A DNA stretch of 64,000 nucleotides. Source: Euborellia annulipes (taxonomy: Eukaryota > Arthropoda > Insecta > Dermaptera > Anisolabididae). Made by a program: the position numbers and the translations under genes. Below, piece by piece: positions 39,100-48,942 of this stretch. The notes below the pieces were generated by a model. The model made no database searches. It was not told the origin of the DNA and saw nothing but the letters and a program-made list of their open reading frames with translations. Numbering within the stretch: the first letter of the stretch is position 1; each line of letters opens with the position of its first letter. The DNA lies in NCBI GenBank assembly GCA_023213315.1, contig JAKCPI010002804.1:120530-184529 (forward strand), written 5' to 3'.

Positions 39100-40445
39100 C
39101 ATATATAATTTTTAGTTACATGTGCTGACCCTTTTAGAGTACAGAATTCTATGGCCACTAAAGATAAGTTAAGAGACATCATTATACCCGATGGATTTCT
39201 AGTCTCTTTGGTCATAAAAAATTTATTTGGCTGTATACCAATCAACCTGGTTTTGGATTGTATAGATGAATATTGGTTAGAAATTGAGCCACACACTACG
39301 TTTTCACGAGTTAGGGTTTAAAGAGGCCTTGGAATTATGTTTGTCAAAAAACTATTTCAGCTTTAATAATAAAATATATTTGCAGTTGCATGGTTTGCCA
39401 ATGGGTGCTCCCCTTAGCCCTGTCGCGGCGAATATAGTCACAAGAAAATTTTATAATTCACATGTGAGGCCATTAAACCTGTTGTTTTATCTACAGTACG
39501 TGGATGATAGCATTTCATGTGTCCCAGCCAACGATGTATATAATATTATAGAAGAATTCAATACTTTTCACAATGATATTGAATTTACACACGAGGTAGA
39601 AATAAATGGCAAAATAAGTTTTTTAGAACTAACAATTACTAGAAATGAAAATAGAACATTATGTGTCGATATTTTTAAAAAGCCATCTACTAGCAACAGG
39701 CTTACAAATTACTATTCGAGGGTACCAAATGAATTATAAAATAAATACTTTGGACTATATTATTAGACGAATTCACACCTTGTGTGATGATAAATTCATC
39801 AACAAAAATATAAAACAATTTCACATAATGGCCAGGGAAAATAATTATCCAACGTCACTACTTAATAAATTGATAAATAGATATAATAACGATGGTATTA
39901 GGTTCAACCAAATAAATGTAAATAGGCCTATAATAGTCACAAACCCGCCCAAATACTACTCAGTGGCATATGTGCCAGATGCTACTGAGAAAATTAAAGA
40001 AATTTTTAAAGACTTTAACATTACTCTAGCGCCCAAATCGACCAACAATCGCATGTGTTTATATAACAATAAAGACCTCATTCCTCTACGCAAGCGCCAA
40101 GATGTGGTGTACTTGTTGAAATGTATAAATTGTCCGAACCCAGGAGCATACAAAAAGATGTCTCCATATCCATGACCGAGATTGCAAGAAAAATGTTAAA
40201 ACCACTGCCCTGGCAGCCCATAGTACCGACCACGGTCACAAGTTCGACTTGGACAATGCTAAGATCTTAGCCACAGAAAATAACACAAACAAAAGATTAA
40301 TTCTTGAGAAATGTTATATCCGGGCATTGGGTGCTTGTGCTATTAATTTTCAAAGGGACAGTGAAAACCTAAGTAGGGCATATGACGCTATTTTTAAAAT
40401 GAGCAATGATGAATACCGAAAGGTTATTTTATATTTCTTTAAAAA
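39100..40445 (+). pseudogene. Penelope-like reverse transcriptase / GIY-YIG endonuclease (frameshifted)
   Basis: Consecutive frames encode IPINLVLDCIDEYWLEIEPHT (degraded DVVSLF..IP region), then YFSFNNKIYLQLHGLPMGAP, LQYVDDS (RT catalytic YxDD) and ISFLELTI. After a frame change come VVYLLKCINCP, the start of the GIY-YIG nuclease linker, and after another change HSTDHGHKFDLDNAKILA and LEKCYI from the nuclease end. The YIG portion itself is lost. At least three frameshifts, near 39310, 39700 and 40170. The RT plus GIY-YIG order is diagnostic of Penelope-like elements. Confidence 0.85.
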
Positions 40446-41154
40446 AATTTTTTTAATTCCTTTATTTTAATATAAAAAAGAAAAAATCCTTTTTTTTTTT
40501 TTTTAAAAAAAAAAAAACTATATTTATATATTTAAAAAAAATTAAAATCTCCCCTCTCAAAAAAAAAAAAAAATAAAAAAAAATATTTTTATTGCTTTAC
40601 AAAACTCACAAGTGTTATCATCGTCAAAAATTATTGATCTTAAGTATACATATAGGGGAAAGTGGGGTAAAACCGTACTGGCGGGTCAAACAGACCCCTC
40701 TCGTATTTGTGTGATGCGTCCTGAAATCTGGTGAGAACAATATAAACTATTAAAAAGACAGCTATAAAAAGTAGGTGAAGCTGTGTTTCTTGTCTATCGG
40801 CCACGTAGTTTAGGAGAGAATATTTTTTGAAGATTTTCATAACTTTTTGTCCGATTTTAAGGTGACAAAGAACCTATTTTATATTTGAGAAGACTGTTAC
40901 TTTTACATAAGGTAAGTAAATATATAAATTCACTGTATATAGTAGAATATTTTAACATACTAATGAATTGTCACGTTTTACATTACAACTATAAAAACAC
41001 CAAATTTGTGTCGTTATATACTGCGGGGCAAAATCGCATTCTACTGAGTGGGGCAAAACCACATTCGGTCGGTTTTGCCCCACCATTTTTTTTTTTTTTC
41101 TTGACAAACAAATGAAAATAACAGGAATACTCACATTTATTAATTTTTTCAGAC

Positions 41155-42735
41155 ATGGTGAGAACTTATAATCGTAAGACGGCCAGACAGAGCTGGTCTC
41201 AAGAAGCAATGGCTGAGGCTATCCAACAGGTTCTTGACAGTAGAATGGGCTATACGTTAGCCTCTAAAACATTTAATGTTCCTCGATCTACTCTGGCAGA
41301 TCGAGTCAAGAATTCGAGGAACAATGATACGACATCCGAATTAGCGGCAAATAAACGATTAGGTCGATTCGACACAGTTTTTTCGAAAATTCAAGAGGAT
41401 GAACTAGTCAGTTACATATTACTCATGGAGCAAAGGCTATTTGGCCTAACGTTGGTTGATATGCGCAGACTGGCGTTTCAACTAGCCGAAAAGAATGGCA
41501 TAGACCATCCTTTCAACAAAATTAAACAAATTGCCGGTAAATACTGGTTGTATGGTTTTCTGGCAAGGAATCGCGAAATAAGTCTCAGATGTCCTGAAAA
41601 CACTTCATTGGCCCGAGCAAAGGGATTCAATAGAATTGCTATTGGACAATTTTATGATCTTTTGGAATCCATTTACACAAAGCATAGAATTTCTCCAAGT
41701 GATATATATAATGTCGACGAAACAGGAATTCTGACAGTTCCAAATAAACGTTCTAAGGTCCTAGCCCTTCGAGGAAAGAAACAAGTGGGGTGCATATCCT
41801 CCGCAGAGCGTGGAGTTATTGTCACTGTTGAAATCTGCATGAGTGCCTCCGGAAATTTTATGCCTCCAATGTTCGTGTTTCCTAGAAAAAGAGAGAATGC
41901 AATCTTAATGGATGATGCACCACCAGGATCTTTCGCCTGCTACCATGAATCTGGATGGATCAATAAAGATACTTTTCTTGTGTGGTTCAAGAGATTCATT
42001 GAATTTTCGAACCCATCACCGAGTAAGCCAGTGTTATTGGTCTTAGATGGACATGACTCGCACACCAAAAATTTGGAGATCATTAAGCTAGCTCGTGAAA
42101 AGAATGTTATCCTTCTATGTTTCCCACCTCACACTACACATCGCCTTCAGCCACTAGATGTCGCTTTCATGAGCCCGTTAAGCACTTATTATGAGCAAGA
42201 AGTGAGGCAATGGTTAATTGCACATCCTGGACGAGGTGTCACCATTTATCAAGTAGCGAAACTCTTCAATGGAGCATTTAGTAGAGCTGCTGTAATGAAA
42301 ACTGCTGTAAATGGATTTCAAAAGACTGGAATATTTCCATTTGATAGGAATATATTTCCTGATCATCTTTACGCAGCATCTGAATTAACCTTTAGGCCAA
42401 AAGCACCAGATGCCAATCAGCCTCAGTCAACTACTTCCGGAGAACCAGTTAAAGTAGAACTCCTACCCTCGACTTCTGGAGAACCAGTTGATACAGAGCT
42501 CCAACCCTCGACTTCTGGAGTACCAGTTGATATAGAGCCCCAACCCTCGACTTCTGGAGAACCAGTTGATACAGAGCTCCAACCCTCGACTTCTGGAGAA
42601 GCATCACAGCAGATGTTCTCGGAGTCAGACCAACATACAGCATTTAAAATTTCGCCTAATGTATTGGCTCCCCCACCACAGGAAGTTGAACGGCTTAAAA
42701 AGAGGAAAGGTGGCCGGGGAAAACTGCAATTTTAA
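41155..42735 (+). pseudogene. pogo/Tigger-type transposase, main part (526 aa)
   Basis: The N terminus is a CENP-B/psq-type helix-turn-helix (AMAEAIQQVLDSRMGYTLAS KTFNVPRSTLADRV at residues ~18-52), then a second DNA-binding helical region (~70-150). The DDE domain has NVDETGI (first Asp), LVLDGHDSHT (second Asp) and CFPPHTTHRLQPLDVAFMSP (third acidic residue), as in the DDE_1 family. Residues ~430-500 hold four ~18-aa tandem repeats with PSTSGEPVDTEL, a coding minisatellite of 54-bp units. The frame ends early at 42735: the expected basic tail continues in another frame (next entry), consistent with a single-base deletion in the A-run near 42722. The catalytic domain is intact. Confidence 0.9.
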
Positions 42736-42752
42736 CATCAACACCTTATAAG

Positions 42753-43190
42753 GTGGATGTAGAAGCCGAAGAAAAGAAGAAAGAAGATGAAAGAAAAAAA
42801 AAAGTAGAAAAACAGAAAGGAATGGGTAAAAAGAAAATAGACAAAACGGAAAAAGAACCAGATAAAAGAGCTAAAAGGAAACTCACTTTTACACTGACGA
42901 AAGAAAATGAAAAAAAGAAGAAAAAAGTCGAAGACAGTGCAAAAAGCAAAGACAACATCAAATCCGAATTTCCTGAAAGAACGCATGCTAAATGTGATGA
43001 TTCTACTGATGATGAGGAAGAGGAGGATGAAGCATGCATTTTTTGTAATGATCTATATGCTAATTGGATAGATAGAGAGGGATGGATCCAATGCTCTAAA
43101 TGCCGAGGATGGGCCCATGTTGCTTGTTCCAACTGCGAGGAAGAAGATGCCACTTTTGTTGGTTTGTTTGTAATTATTTATTTTGTATAA
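42753..43190 (+). pseudogene. pogo transposase C-terminal part with PHD-like zinc finger
   Basis: Continues the transposase in a different frame: a Lys/Glu-rich coiled region, an acidic run (DDSTDDEEEEDEA), then CIFCNDLY ... GWIQCSKCRGWAHVACSNC, a C-x2-C ... C-x2-C-x4-H-x2-C-x2-C treble-clef finger of the PHD type. Such C-terminal fingers are frequent in insect and crustacean pogo-like proteins. The ending GLFVIIYFV is probably not original sequence. Confidence 0.8.
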
Positions 43191-43699
43191 TTTGTATCTT
43201 TTTTGTATTTTTTTTTTTAAATTTTGAATAAACATTTTGAAAGAATATTTTTTCTCATTGAATTTATACGGCTTCCGGTTTTGCCCCACCCATGTTCCGG
43301 TTTTACCCCACCCATGGGGCAAAACCGTCATTTTGCAAAGGTTGACAAAAAAATCAATAATTAAATAACTATAAGCATGAATGCTTTCAAACTCATACAA
43401 TTGCTTATTGAACGTATAAGGAAGAATACTGACTAATTTTCGTATAAAAATCTCACTAAATAACTCTTCTGTTTCAATTTAAAGCTTAGAGGGTCGGTTT
43501 TGCCCCACTTTCCCTTATATTTAATTCTTCCCTGATAAAAGAACATTGAATATGAAAAAACGATTCACTGACCAACTCTGTCCAATTTTATATTATATCT
43601 AATCGTAAGAACAAAAAATTATTTACCTCATTGTTGCAATAAGGTTTTTATAATTTGTTATTTTATGTATACATGCTTAATATTATATGTATTTTTAGT

Positions 43700-43745
43700 A
43701 AGGACTGAAGATGGCTCTTATATTAAAAGAACCGAAACGTCTCCG
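43700..43745 (+). ncRNA. Hammerhead-ribozyme-like motif of the Penelope element
   Basis: CTGAAGA at 43706-43712, GGCTC and GAACC as stem II halves (one mismatch), then CGAAACGTC at about 43733. Located downstream of the Penelope coding remnants, where terminal-repeat ribozymes are found in the family. Confidence 0.45.
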
Positions 43746-43844
43746 AGATTAGAACCAGCAAACAGAGTCTTTTTTATTGACTGCTCCTGCCTATAATTAT
43801 CCATTTACATCACAGTCACTACTTTGGAACAAATGAAATAAATT

Positions 43845-43922
43845 TTTCTCGCCTGGGACGGGAGGCGAACCCGGGACGAGAAGCTAGTGTCTTCTCTCTG
43901 AGCCACGGGTCAAGGGCAAAAA
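43845..43922 (-). repeat. tRNA-derived SINE head, family S4
   Basis: The minus strand has A box TGGCTCAGAGAG and B-box-like GGTTCGCCTCC in a tRNA-sized unit with matching GCCTGGGACGGGAGGCG folding. Only one copy in the window, so an old tRNA pseudogene is an alternative. Confidence 0.5.
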
Positions 43923-44596
43923 AAAACAAACCTACTTTAACTATTCTAACTATTAAAACTTATTAAGGAACCCTTGCTTTGATGATTGTGTCTAACTTCA
44001 TGGGAATGGTTGTAGATGGCGCTGACGTCGTTGCATATAAAATGTTTTAGAGGTTAGTTCACTTGTGAGCACAGTACTTGACAACGATTGCAGAATAAGC
44101 GAAACGTTGTTCAGTATTTATATTTTTAATAAAAAATTAATACAAAATGTAGTCTATAATTAAAAACTCCCATAATAATACAAACCACAAAAGTACTAAT
44201 TCATGTTAATCATCTTCATGATCATATTATTATTTACATATTTCTTCTTTAGCCTAAGCTTCTCATGCATTAATATGTATTTAATAAATGTATTTTAAGA
44301 AAGCGGTTACAATTACTTCTTTTATTGTAAGCTATGTGCAAAAAGAAGAGGGTGGGAATCCCCCTTCCCCTCCTCCCATCCTTTGGGCTTCATTACGCTA
44401 AGAGGCAAGAGACAAATCTGCCTCAATTACATCAATACACACATGGTCGATAGTATTGGAGGCACGCATCAACGAGGGGCGTACCCCTTAAAAATACACA
44501 CGTGACGATGGAAATAAATTATTTCTTTTAATTGACTTGTCACTTCTCTCGAATAAATTACAAGAATAAACAAATAAAGAAATGGCGCCAGAGGAA

Positions 44597-44746
44597 CATG
44601 GGCGTAACTAGGGGGGTGCCGGGGGGGCCCAGAAAGCTCCTTGCCCCAAGAAAAATTAAGAAAATATGGGGCTTTACAGGGGCCTTGGAGGATGGCTAGT
44701 CCCATGCCCCCCCCCCCCCCAGCCAAATTCTCTAGTTACGCCCATG
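44597..44746. mobile_element. hAT MITE (150 bp), TSD CAGAGGAA/CACAGGAA
   Basis: Ends CATGGGCGTAACTAGG and CTAGTTACGCCCATG. Flanking 8-mers at 44589-44596 and 44747-44754 match at 7 of 8. Same family as 20417, 55546 and the truncated 6945 copy, sharing the core AGAAAGCTCCTTGCCCCAAG. Confidence 0.9.
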
Positions 44747-44992
44747 CACAGGAACAATGTCGAGGAATTTCGGCTAAAGAAGAGGCCTCCTGGTGATGAG
44801 ATTTTTATTTTCTGAAAATCGGCTCTAACTGTCTAACTACCTAGTGTTTGTATTACTTCTGAAGTTGTTGAAATAAGTATTTATACCAATAAATACGAGT
44901 ATATTGAAACATATAACCTAGTGTTCTCTAATTATAATGTTTCAACTAGAGCTAACGGTTACCAGATTAAATTTAGCTCTGATTGCCTAGAG

Positions 44993-45221
44993 CAGTGGTT
45001 CCCAACCGCACCCAAGGGTGCCGCGAGATTGGCAAAGGGATGCCGCAAGATTTTGAGATAAACAAAAAAAATTAAAGTTTACTATATTATGGTGTACGTT
45101 ACTTATTATATAATATATCAATTAAATTAAATTTTTTTCAAGGAAGGGTGCCCTTAGTGTGTAACGTTATTCCCAACGCACCTTTGGGGTGCCGTGGACT
45201 TCAAAAGGTTGGGAAACCCTG
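44993..45221. mobile_element. hAT MITE (CAGTGGTTCCCAACC ends), TSD GCCTAGAG/GCCTAGGG
   Basis: Ends CAGTGGTTCCCAACC and GGTTGGGAAACCCTG are inverse copies with two or three differences. The flanks at 44985-44992 and 45222-45229 match at 7 of 8. Termini typical of Charlie-like hAT elements. Confidence 0.88.
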
Positions 45222-45334
45222 GCCTAGGGACTACTTGGGGGCCCTCAAGATTGTACGAAGCACTCTTCACTCTCCCTGGGAGACCATGCTAACAAAATAT
45301 AAAAAAATAAAATAACTGGATTGTACGAGTTTTT

Positions 45335-45442
45335 TATATATATATATAAGAATCTATTTTAGAAGGAAGTTTACTACCTTATCCACCTCAAGGAACGACG
45401 AGTAAACTTCCTTCTAAAAATAGATTCTTATATATATAAAAT
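45335..45442. repeat. Short AT-ended palindrome
   Basis: TATATAAGAATCTATTTTAG and AAGGAAGTTTACT on the left mirror AGTAAACTTCCTTCTAAAAA and TAGATTCTTATATATA on the right; loop about 35 bases. A tiny foldback element. Confidence 0.7.
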
Positions 45443-45477
45443 ATAAATTGTTCATTTGAATTCTTATTTATTGCCGG

Positions 45478-45580
45478 AAACCAGATAGATACATGTCGAC
45501 ACAAAAAAATCTGGCATGACAAGCACAGAACACAAGAGAAAGTTGTGTGCTTGTGCGAACAGTCACACCAGATTTTTAAT
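45478..45580 (+). repeat. R1 terminal hairpin, isolated
   Basis: Begins in the R1 pre-hairpin block (ACATGTCGACACAAAAAAAT) and contains both hairpin arms, ATCTGGCATGACAAGCACAG and GTCACACCAGATTTTT. Confidence 0.65.
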
Positions 45581-45814
45581 TTTCCTTTTGAAAAATTAGT
45601 CAAGTTAGCCAAAGGAAATTTTATTTGACCTTTAATTTAAAAAATAAATAAAAAATGCATAATAAATGCTTGTGTTATCTCAAATTCATATAACATTATT
45701 AATGTCAAAATTATCGCCAACTTTCCTTTTAATAGATAATTGAACAAAAATGTATGTCGAGTAAATTAAGATAATCTCTCTTTAGAATTAAAAAAAAAAA
45801 AATTAATAATAAAA

Positions 45815-45922
45815 TCTGGTATCCAAATGGCTTAAAATAAAATGATCCTGGGATCCGAAACCCCGATCCTTGCTTGGTATAGAAGGCCAGCACGCTACCA
45901 ACTACACCAAGGCCCGAGAGCA
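45815..45922 (-). repeat. tRNA-derived SINE S2, partial
   Basis: Minus-strand tRNA-like head GTAGTTGGTAGCGTGCTGG plus the body start ATTTTATTTTAAGCCATTTG shared with 1675 and 2508 copies. Confidence 0.6.
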
Positions 45923-45982
45923 CACTAGTTATTAATTAAAGCAAAAAAAAAATTGACTCCAAAAATCTTTCAGTCTTTGCAT

Positions 45983-46140
45983 CAGTGGCGTAACATACAC
46001 CCCCTTAACCCCGCGATGGGGTCTTTGATAGGGTCCTGGGCCCTCGGGGTTCGAGGGATATACGCTATTTTAAAAATATTTTTGTGTATGGAGGAGGGGG
46101 ATATTTCAAAATGAGTTTGCCCCCCCCCCCCCCGAAAAAA
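45983..46140 (+). mobile_element. hAT MITE left end (CAGTGGCGTAACAT), no right end
   Basis: The start CAGTGGCGTAAC matches the 3660/57437 family terminus; internal C and G runs follow. The right terminus was not found before the SINE at 46150. Confidence 0.45.
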
Positions 46141-46149
46141 AATGTAAAT

Positions 46150-46345
46150 TCCATGAGTTTTATTTGTAATTTTTAACAAGACATGTGAGTGTTTTTTATT
46201 GATGAGGCCAAACATCCCATGGCCCCCGGCTATCCATATGGATAGCACGCCTATGCCCCGGAAAGGCGGAGATCCTGGGTTCGATTCCCGGGGGCCATGG
46301 GATGTTTGGCCTCATCAATAAAGAACACTCACATGTCTTGTTAAA
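46150..46345. repeat. Head-to-head S1 SINE pair
   Basis: A minus-strand S1 body (46150-46230) meets a plus-strand S1 unit (46231-46345) at the palindromic junction GGCTATCCATATGGATAGC. The plus unit keeps the B box GGTTCGATTCC. The tRNA head before the B box is truncated at the junction. Confidence 0.65.
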
Positions 46346-46859
46346 TATATCTATGACTCAGTTAAAGTCCGAATCGAGGTATTTTGAATACTATTATCTT
46401 ATTCAAATAATAGATCTCGAAAAATATTTAGTTTTATTTGTAAATTATTCCCTTTAATAAAGGTGCCCGAAAAAAGGTGGTAGCTACAAAACGTTGCTTA
46501 ATGTATGTAGCCAGTGGCTGTGTAGAATTGAAGAAGAGGAAAGCAGCCTCTATTAAATTAAACTCCTTTCACGCTTATTAATTTTACAATAGCCTATGTG
46601 TATAAATAACAATGTTTTTTTCAAATTGCATATTCACGAAGAGAATTTCGAAATTCAATCAAAATGTTTTGTCCAAGAGCAAAACGTTTTGCTCGATGCC
46701 AACGCCCACCAATCGAGCAAAAACGTTTTCGGACAAAACGTTTTGTTCGATGATGTCGAATCATGTCCGATTGTGTTTTGTCTCTTCGGTGTGCGTTGAC
46801 CCATAGAGCAGCGTTTTAGGCAAAAACGATTTGTTCGAAAATCGGTGTGCGTTCAGCCC

Positions 46860-47405
46860 AAGCGCATCCGTTCTCAAAAACGGCTCCAACGATTGATTTT
46901 CAAATTTAGACTTAAGTACTCTACTGCAAGTACTTTTTCAGTTTTTTTGAATTTCTCAAAATTGGCTTTGAAGATTTTGATTACAATTCATAAATTAGAT
47001 GCTCTTCAAAAAGTATATCAGTAAAATTTTTCATGAAAATTGTTTGAAGTACACTTGACTGATGTAAATTTATTTCAAATTCATTTTCCGGCTCTTCCTT
47101 CCATAGAGCCAATGTTAAATCCCCGTATGGGGATTTGCATGCTAATTTCGATTCAAAAGGGGGTCCTTTTGCACATTTAATTAATTCTTATGAAATTTTG
47201 TATTTATTTAGGATTCTTTATTGGGTATAAAATGTCCAAATATGAGATTGAAATTTAGAAAAATAACCATAGTTTATTTCAAGCAGTCATCATTTAAAAT
47301 GCAAGTTATGGGAAACTAAATATATATCGAAACATAAAAAAATCTGGTGTGACAAGCACAGCTTTCTCTTATCGAAGGTGCGTTAGGTCCCACCAGATTT
47401 TTTCT
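46860..47405 (+). repeat. R1b repeat (R1 subfamily), near complete
   Basis: Shares AAAACGGCTCCAACGAT and TTTTTCAGTTTTTTTGAATT with R1. It then has a distinct middle (CATTTTCCGGCTCTTCCTTC, ACCATAGTTTATTTCAAGCA) and ends in the R1 hairpin (AAAAATCTGGTGTGACAAGC ... CCACCAGATTTTTT). Inverted copy at 52198-52545; a third, SINE-split copy at about 55820-56250. Confidence 0.6.
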
Positions 47406-47788
47406 AATTTTATCAAAAAAAAACAGAAACTCTTAATGAATAAGAAAGTATTGGATTCATGTCCATCGATGATGGGTGGGCGGTTTTAGTTTTCGAGTTA
47501 ATACAAACTTCAAATCTTGTGACTCCTCTACTCGAAACAAACAAACTTTAAAACAAAAACAAAAACGTTGCTAAAAATAGATATATTACGAAAGCGTTTA
47601 ATTTAATGGAACAATTAATTATCATTTGACTTGATATCTATCATTTATACTGTAATTTCATTCTTTATTTATTTATTTTTTATTATTTATTATTACCTGT
47701 TATTTAATCAGGCAGCGAGAGTCCAGGCGTGCAATCATTCTCTCGTTGCAGGCAGGCATCAGGGTATGTACAGAAAAGGTTTCCATAA

Positions 47789-47998
47789 TTACACAAAGGG
47801 CTTATCTGCTAAGGCACAGAGGTAGGGGGGACATGAAACGCCGAATGCCAAAGAAATTCGATTCCGTAGCAAGGTCTCGCTACCCCACGTTCTTAAGACT
47901 TTGCATAAGTGCGCTGGGCGCACACGGTCGATGCCTAAATCTTTGTGCCATTCGAGAGTGCCAGAAAAGAGTAGGCTACTACAAGTTAGAAAATGCAT
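47789..47998 (-). pseudogene. Possible LINE reverse-transcriptase C-terminal remnant
   Basis: A minus-strand frame includes LEWHKDLGIDRVRPAHLCKV, reminiscent of the HxDLxIxxV segment near the end of some non-LTR retrotransposon proteins. No catalytic motif is present and the fragment is short, so this is a weak assignment. Confidence 0.25.
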
Positions 47999-48224
47999 AA
48001 AAACGCAATTTTTACAGCTGTATCTCAGAACCTACTCAATGGATTTTGATTGGATCATGTTTAGTTAAAATGTCCGACGTCTATTGGTGCAATTTTGGCA
48101 GGCATTTGAAAATGGTAAAATTTTTTAATTTTTCTTCTCATTCAATCGGTCCCCATCAAGGGGCCTTAATACTTGTACTTGATACAAATATACAGATATA
48201 CATACCAGGTATTTATATATATAT

Positions 48225-48805
48225 ATATATATTCTGGAAGGTTTCCGCGACTGGATGTATGCGAAGATGCTTTCTCGGGATGTTTCGGCTCTCCTTTTGG
48301 AACCATTTTCAAGAGAGCAGGGGGGTTAGGGGGAGGGTGGTTAACGGGGTCGCAATCTTGCTGGTCCACAGGTCAATTTGGTGGATGACTCAGAGGCGTG
48401 GATTGGTCTCTGAGAGCTGGAGGAGGGGTTGGTTGTGTGTCCGTTTGAGTTGACTACGGGCCTCAATCTGCCTACTCCCCAAGTCGAGGTATTTATTGGT
48501 GGTTCACAACTTCTCAGACACCCCTATAGACAATCAGGTCACCATAGCCTTATCCAAGGGCTTCAGCTTTGTCATTACACCAAAGACCATACCCATAGAA
48601 CAACACATCATCTCTCAAACAGCAAGTGCCATCTCACACCTCACAGAAGATGAAGCAGAAACCACCAGACACATAATAACTCCCACCCTCAAGAGTTCCA
48701 TGCTCTAAAACAACTTGGTAGGAACCCCAACCTCGTTATTCCCCCGGCGGACAAAGGAAACGCCACCGTCATGCTCAACACACACAACAACAAAATGTCC
48801 GATCA
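48225..48805 (+). pseudogene. Penelope-like element N-terminal remnant
   Basis: Frames around 48490-48800 encode VHNFSDTPIDNQVTIALSKG, FSFVITPKTIPIEQHIIS and, after a frameshift near 48705, NPNLVIPPADKGNATVML. This is the conserved segment that precedes the reverse transcriptase in Penelope-like elements (S-x-P-x(5)-LxxGxxFxxTPK ... PADKGNAT). The upstream part (about 48230-48400) shares non-coding words with the palindrome at 18125. It ends about 140 bases before UGT-B. Confidence 0.75.
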
Positions 48806-48923
48806 TTGATTTGCCTGAATGTAAAATTCATAAACACTTTCTATAACAGACTTCATATACTAGTTTATGAATATCCCTTGAAAACTTCTAACAGTGTAAT
48901 GAGAGTAGAGTAGAAGGGGATGC

Positions 48924-48942
48924 TGATTCAGTTGCAGATTGC
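48924..48942 (+). promoter_or_regulatory. Initiator-like site of UGT-B
   Basis: GATTCAGTTGC at about 48924 contains the arthropod initiator TCAGT 15-20 bases before the first ATG. No TATA box is seen about 30 bases upstream. Tentative. Confidence 0.3.

Larger units (their letters stand above)
40655..43515 (+). mobile_element. pogo-like DNA transposon, 2.86 kb, TA target site
   Basis: Inverted ends GGGGAAAGTGGGGTAAAACC and the inverse of TTTTGCCCCACTTTCCCT, bordered by TA at both sides (40653-40654 and 43516-43517). The motif GGGGCAAAACC and its inverse is repeated in both subterminal regions (about 41026-41083 and 43270-43328), probably the transposase binding sites. It lies within the 3' part of the Penelope-like element. 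Confidence 0.88.
38712..44178 (+). mobile_element. Penelope-like element with inverted terminal repeats, pogo-disrupted
   Basis: About 190 bases at 38712-38905 recur inverted at 43985-44178, both with a hammerhead-like motif (left: GGCTG ... CAGCC then GAAACGTT on the minus strand). Between them lie Penelope-type coding remnants (38905-39010 and 39100-40445) and the pogo-like element. Penelope-like elements are known to have terminal repeats in direct or inverted order. A C-terminal GIY-YIG-like scrap (EINKHPYNINKEDEYRLNK, 38928-38984) precedes the reverse transcriptase, as in partially tandem copies. Confidence 0.75.

Noticed and set aside
43845..43922. Possible functional tRNA gene on the minus strand
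   Set aside because: A/B-box-like words exist but cloverleaf pairing could not be satisfied by eye; listed as a SINE head with modest confidence.
47700..48060. Open frames on both strands suggesting a gene
   Set aside because: Short, no domain, mutually overlapping and in transposon debris; only a weak LINE resemblance was retained.
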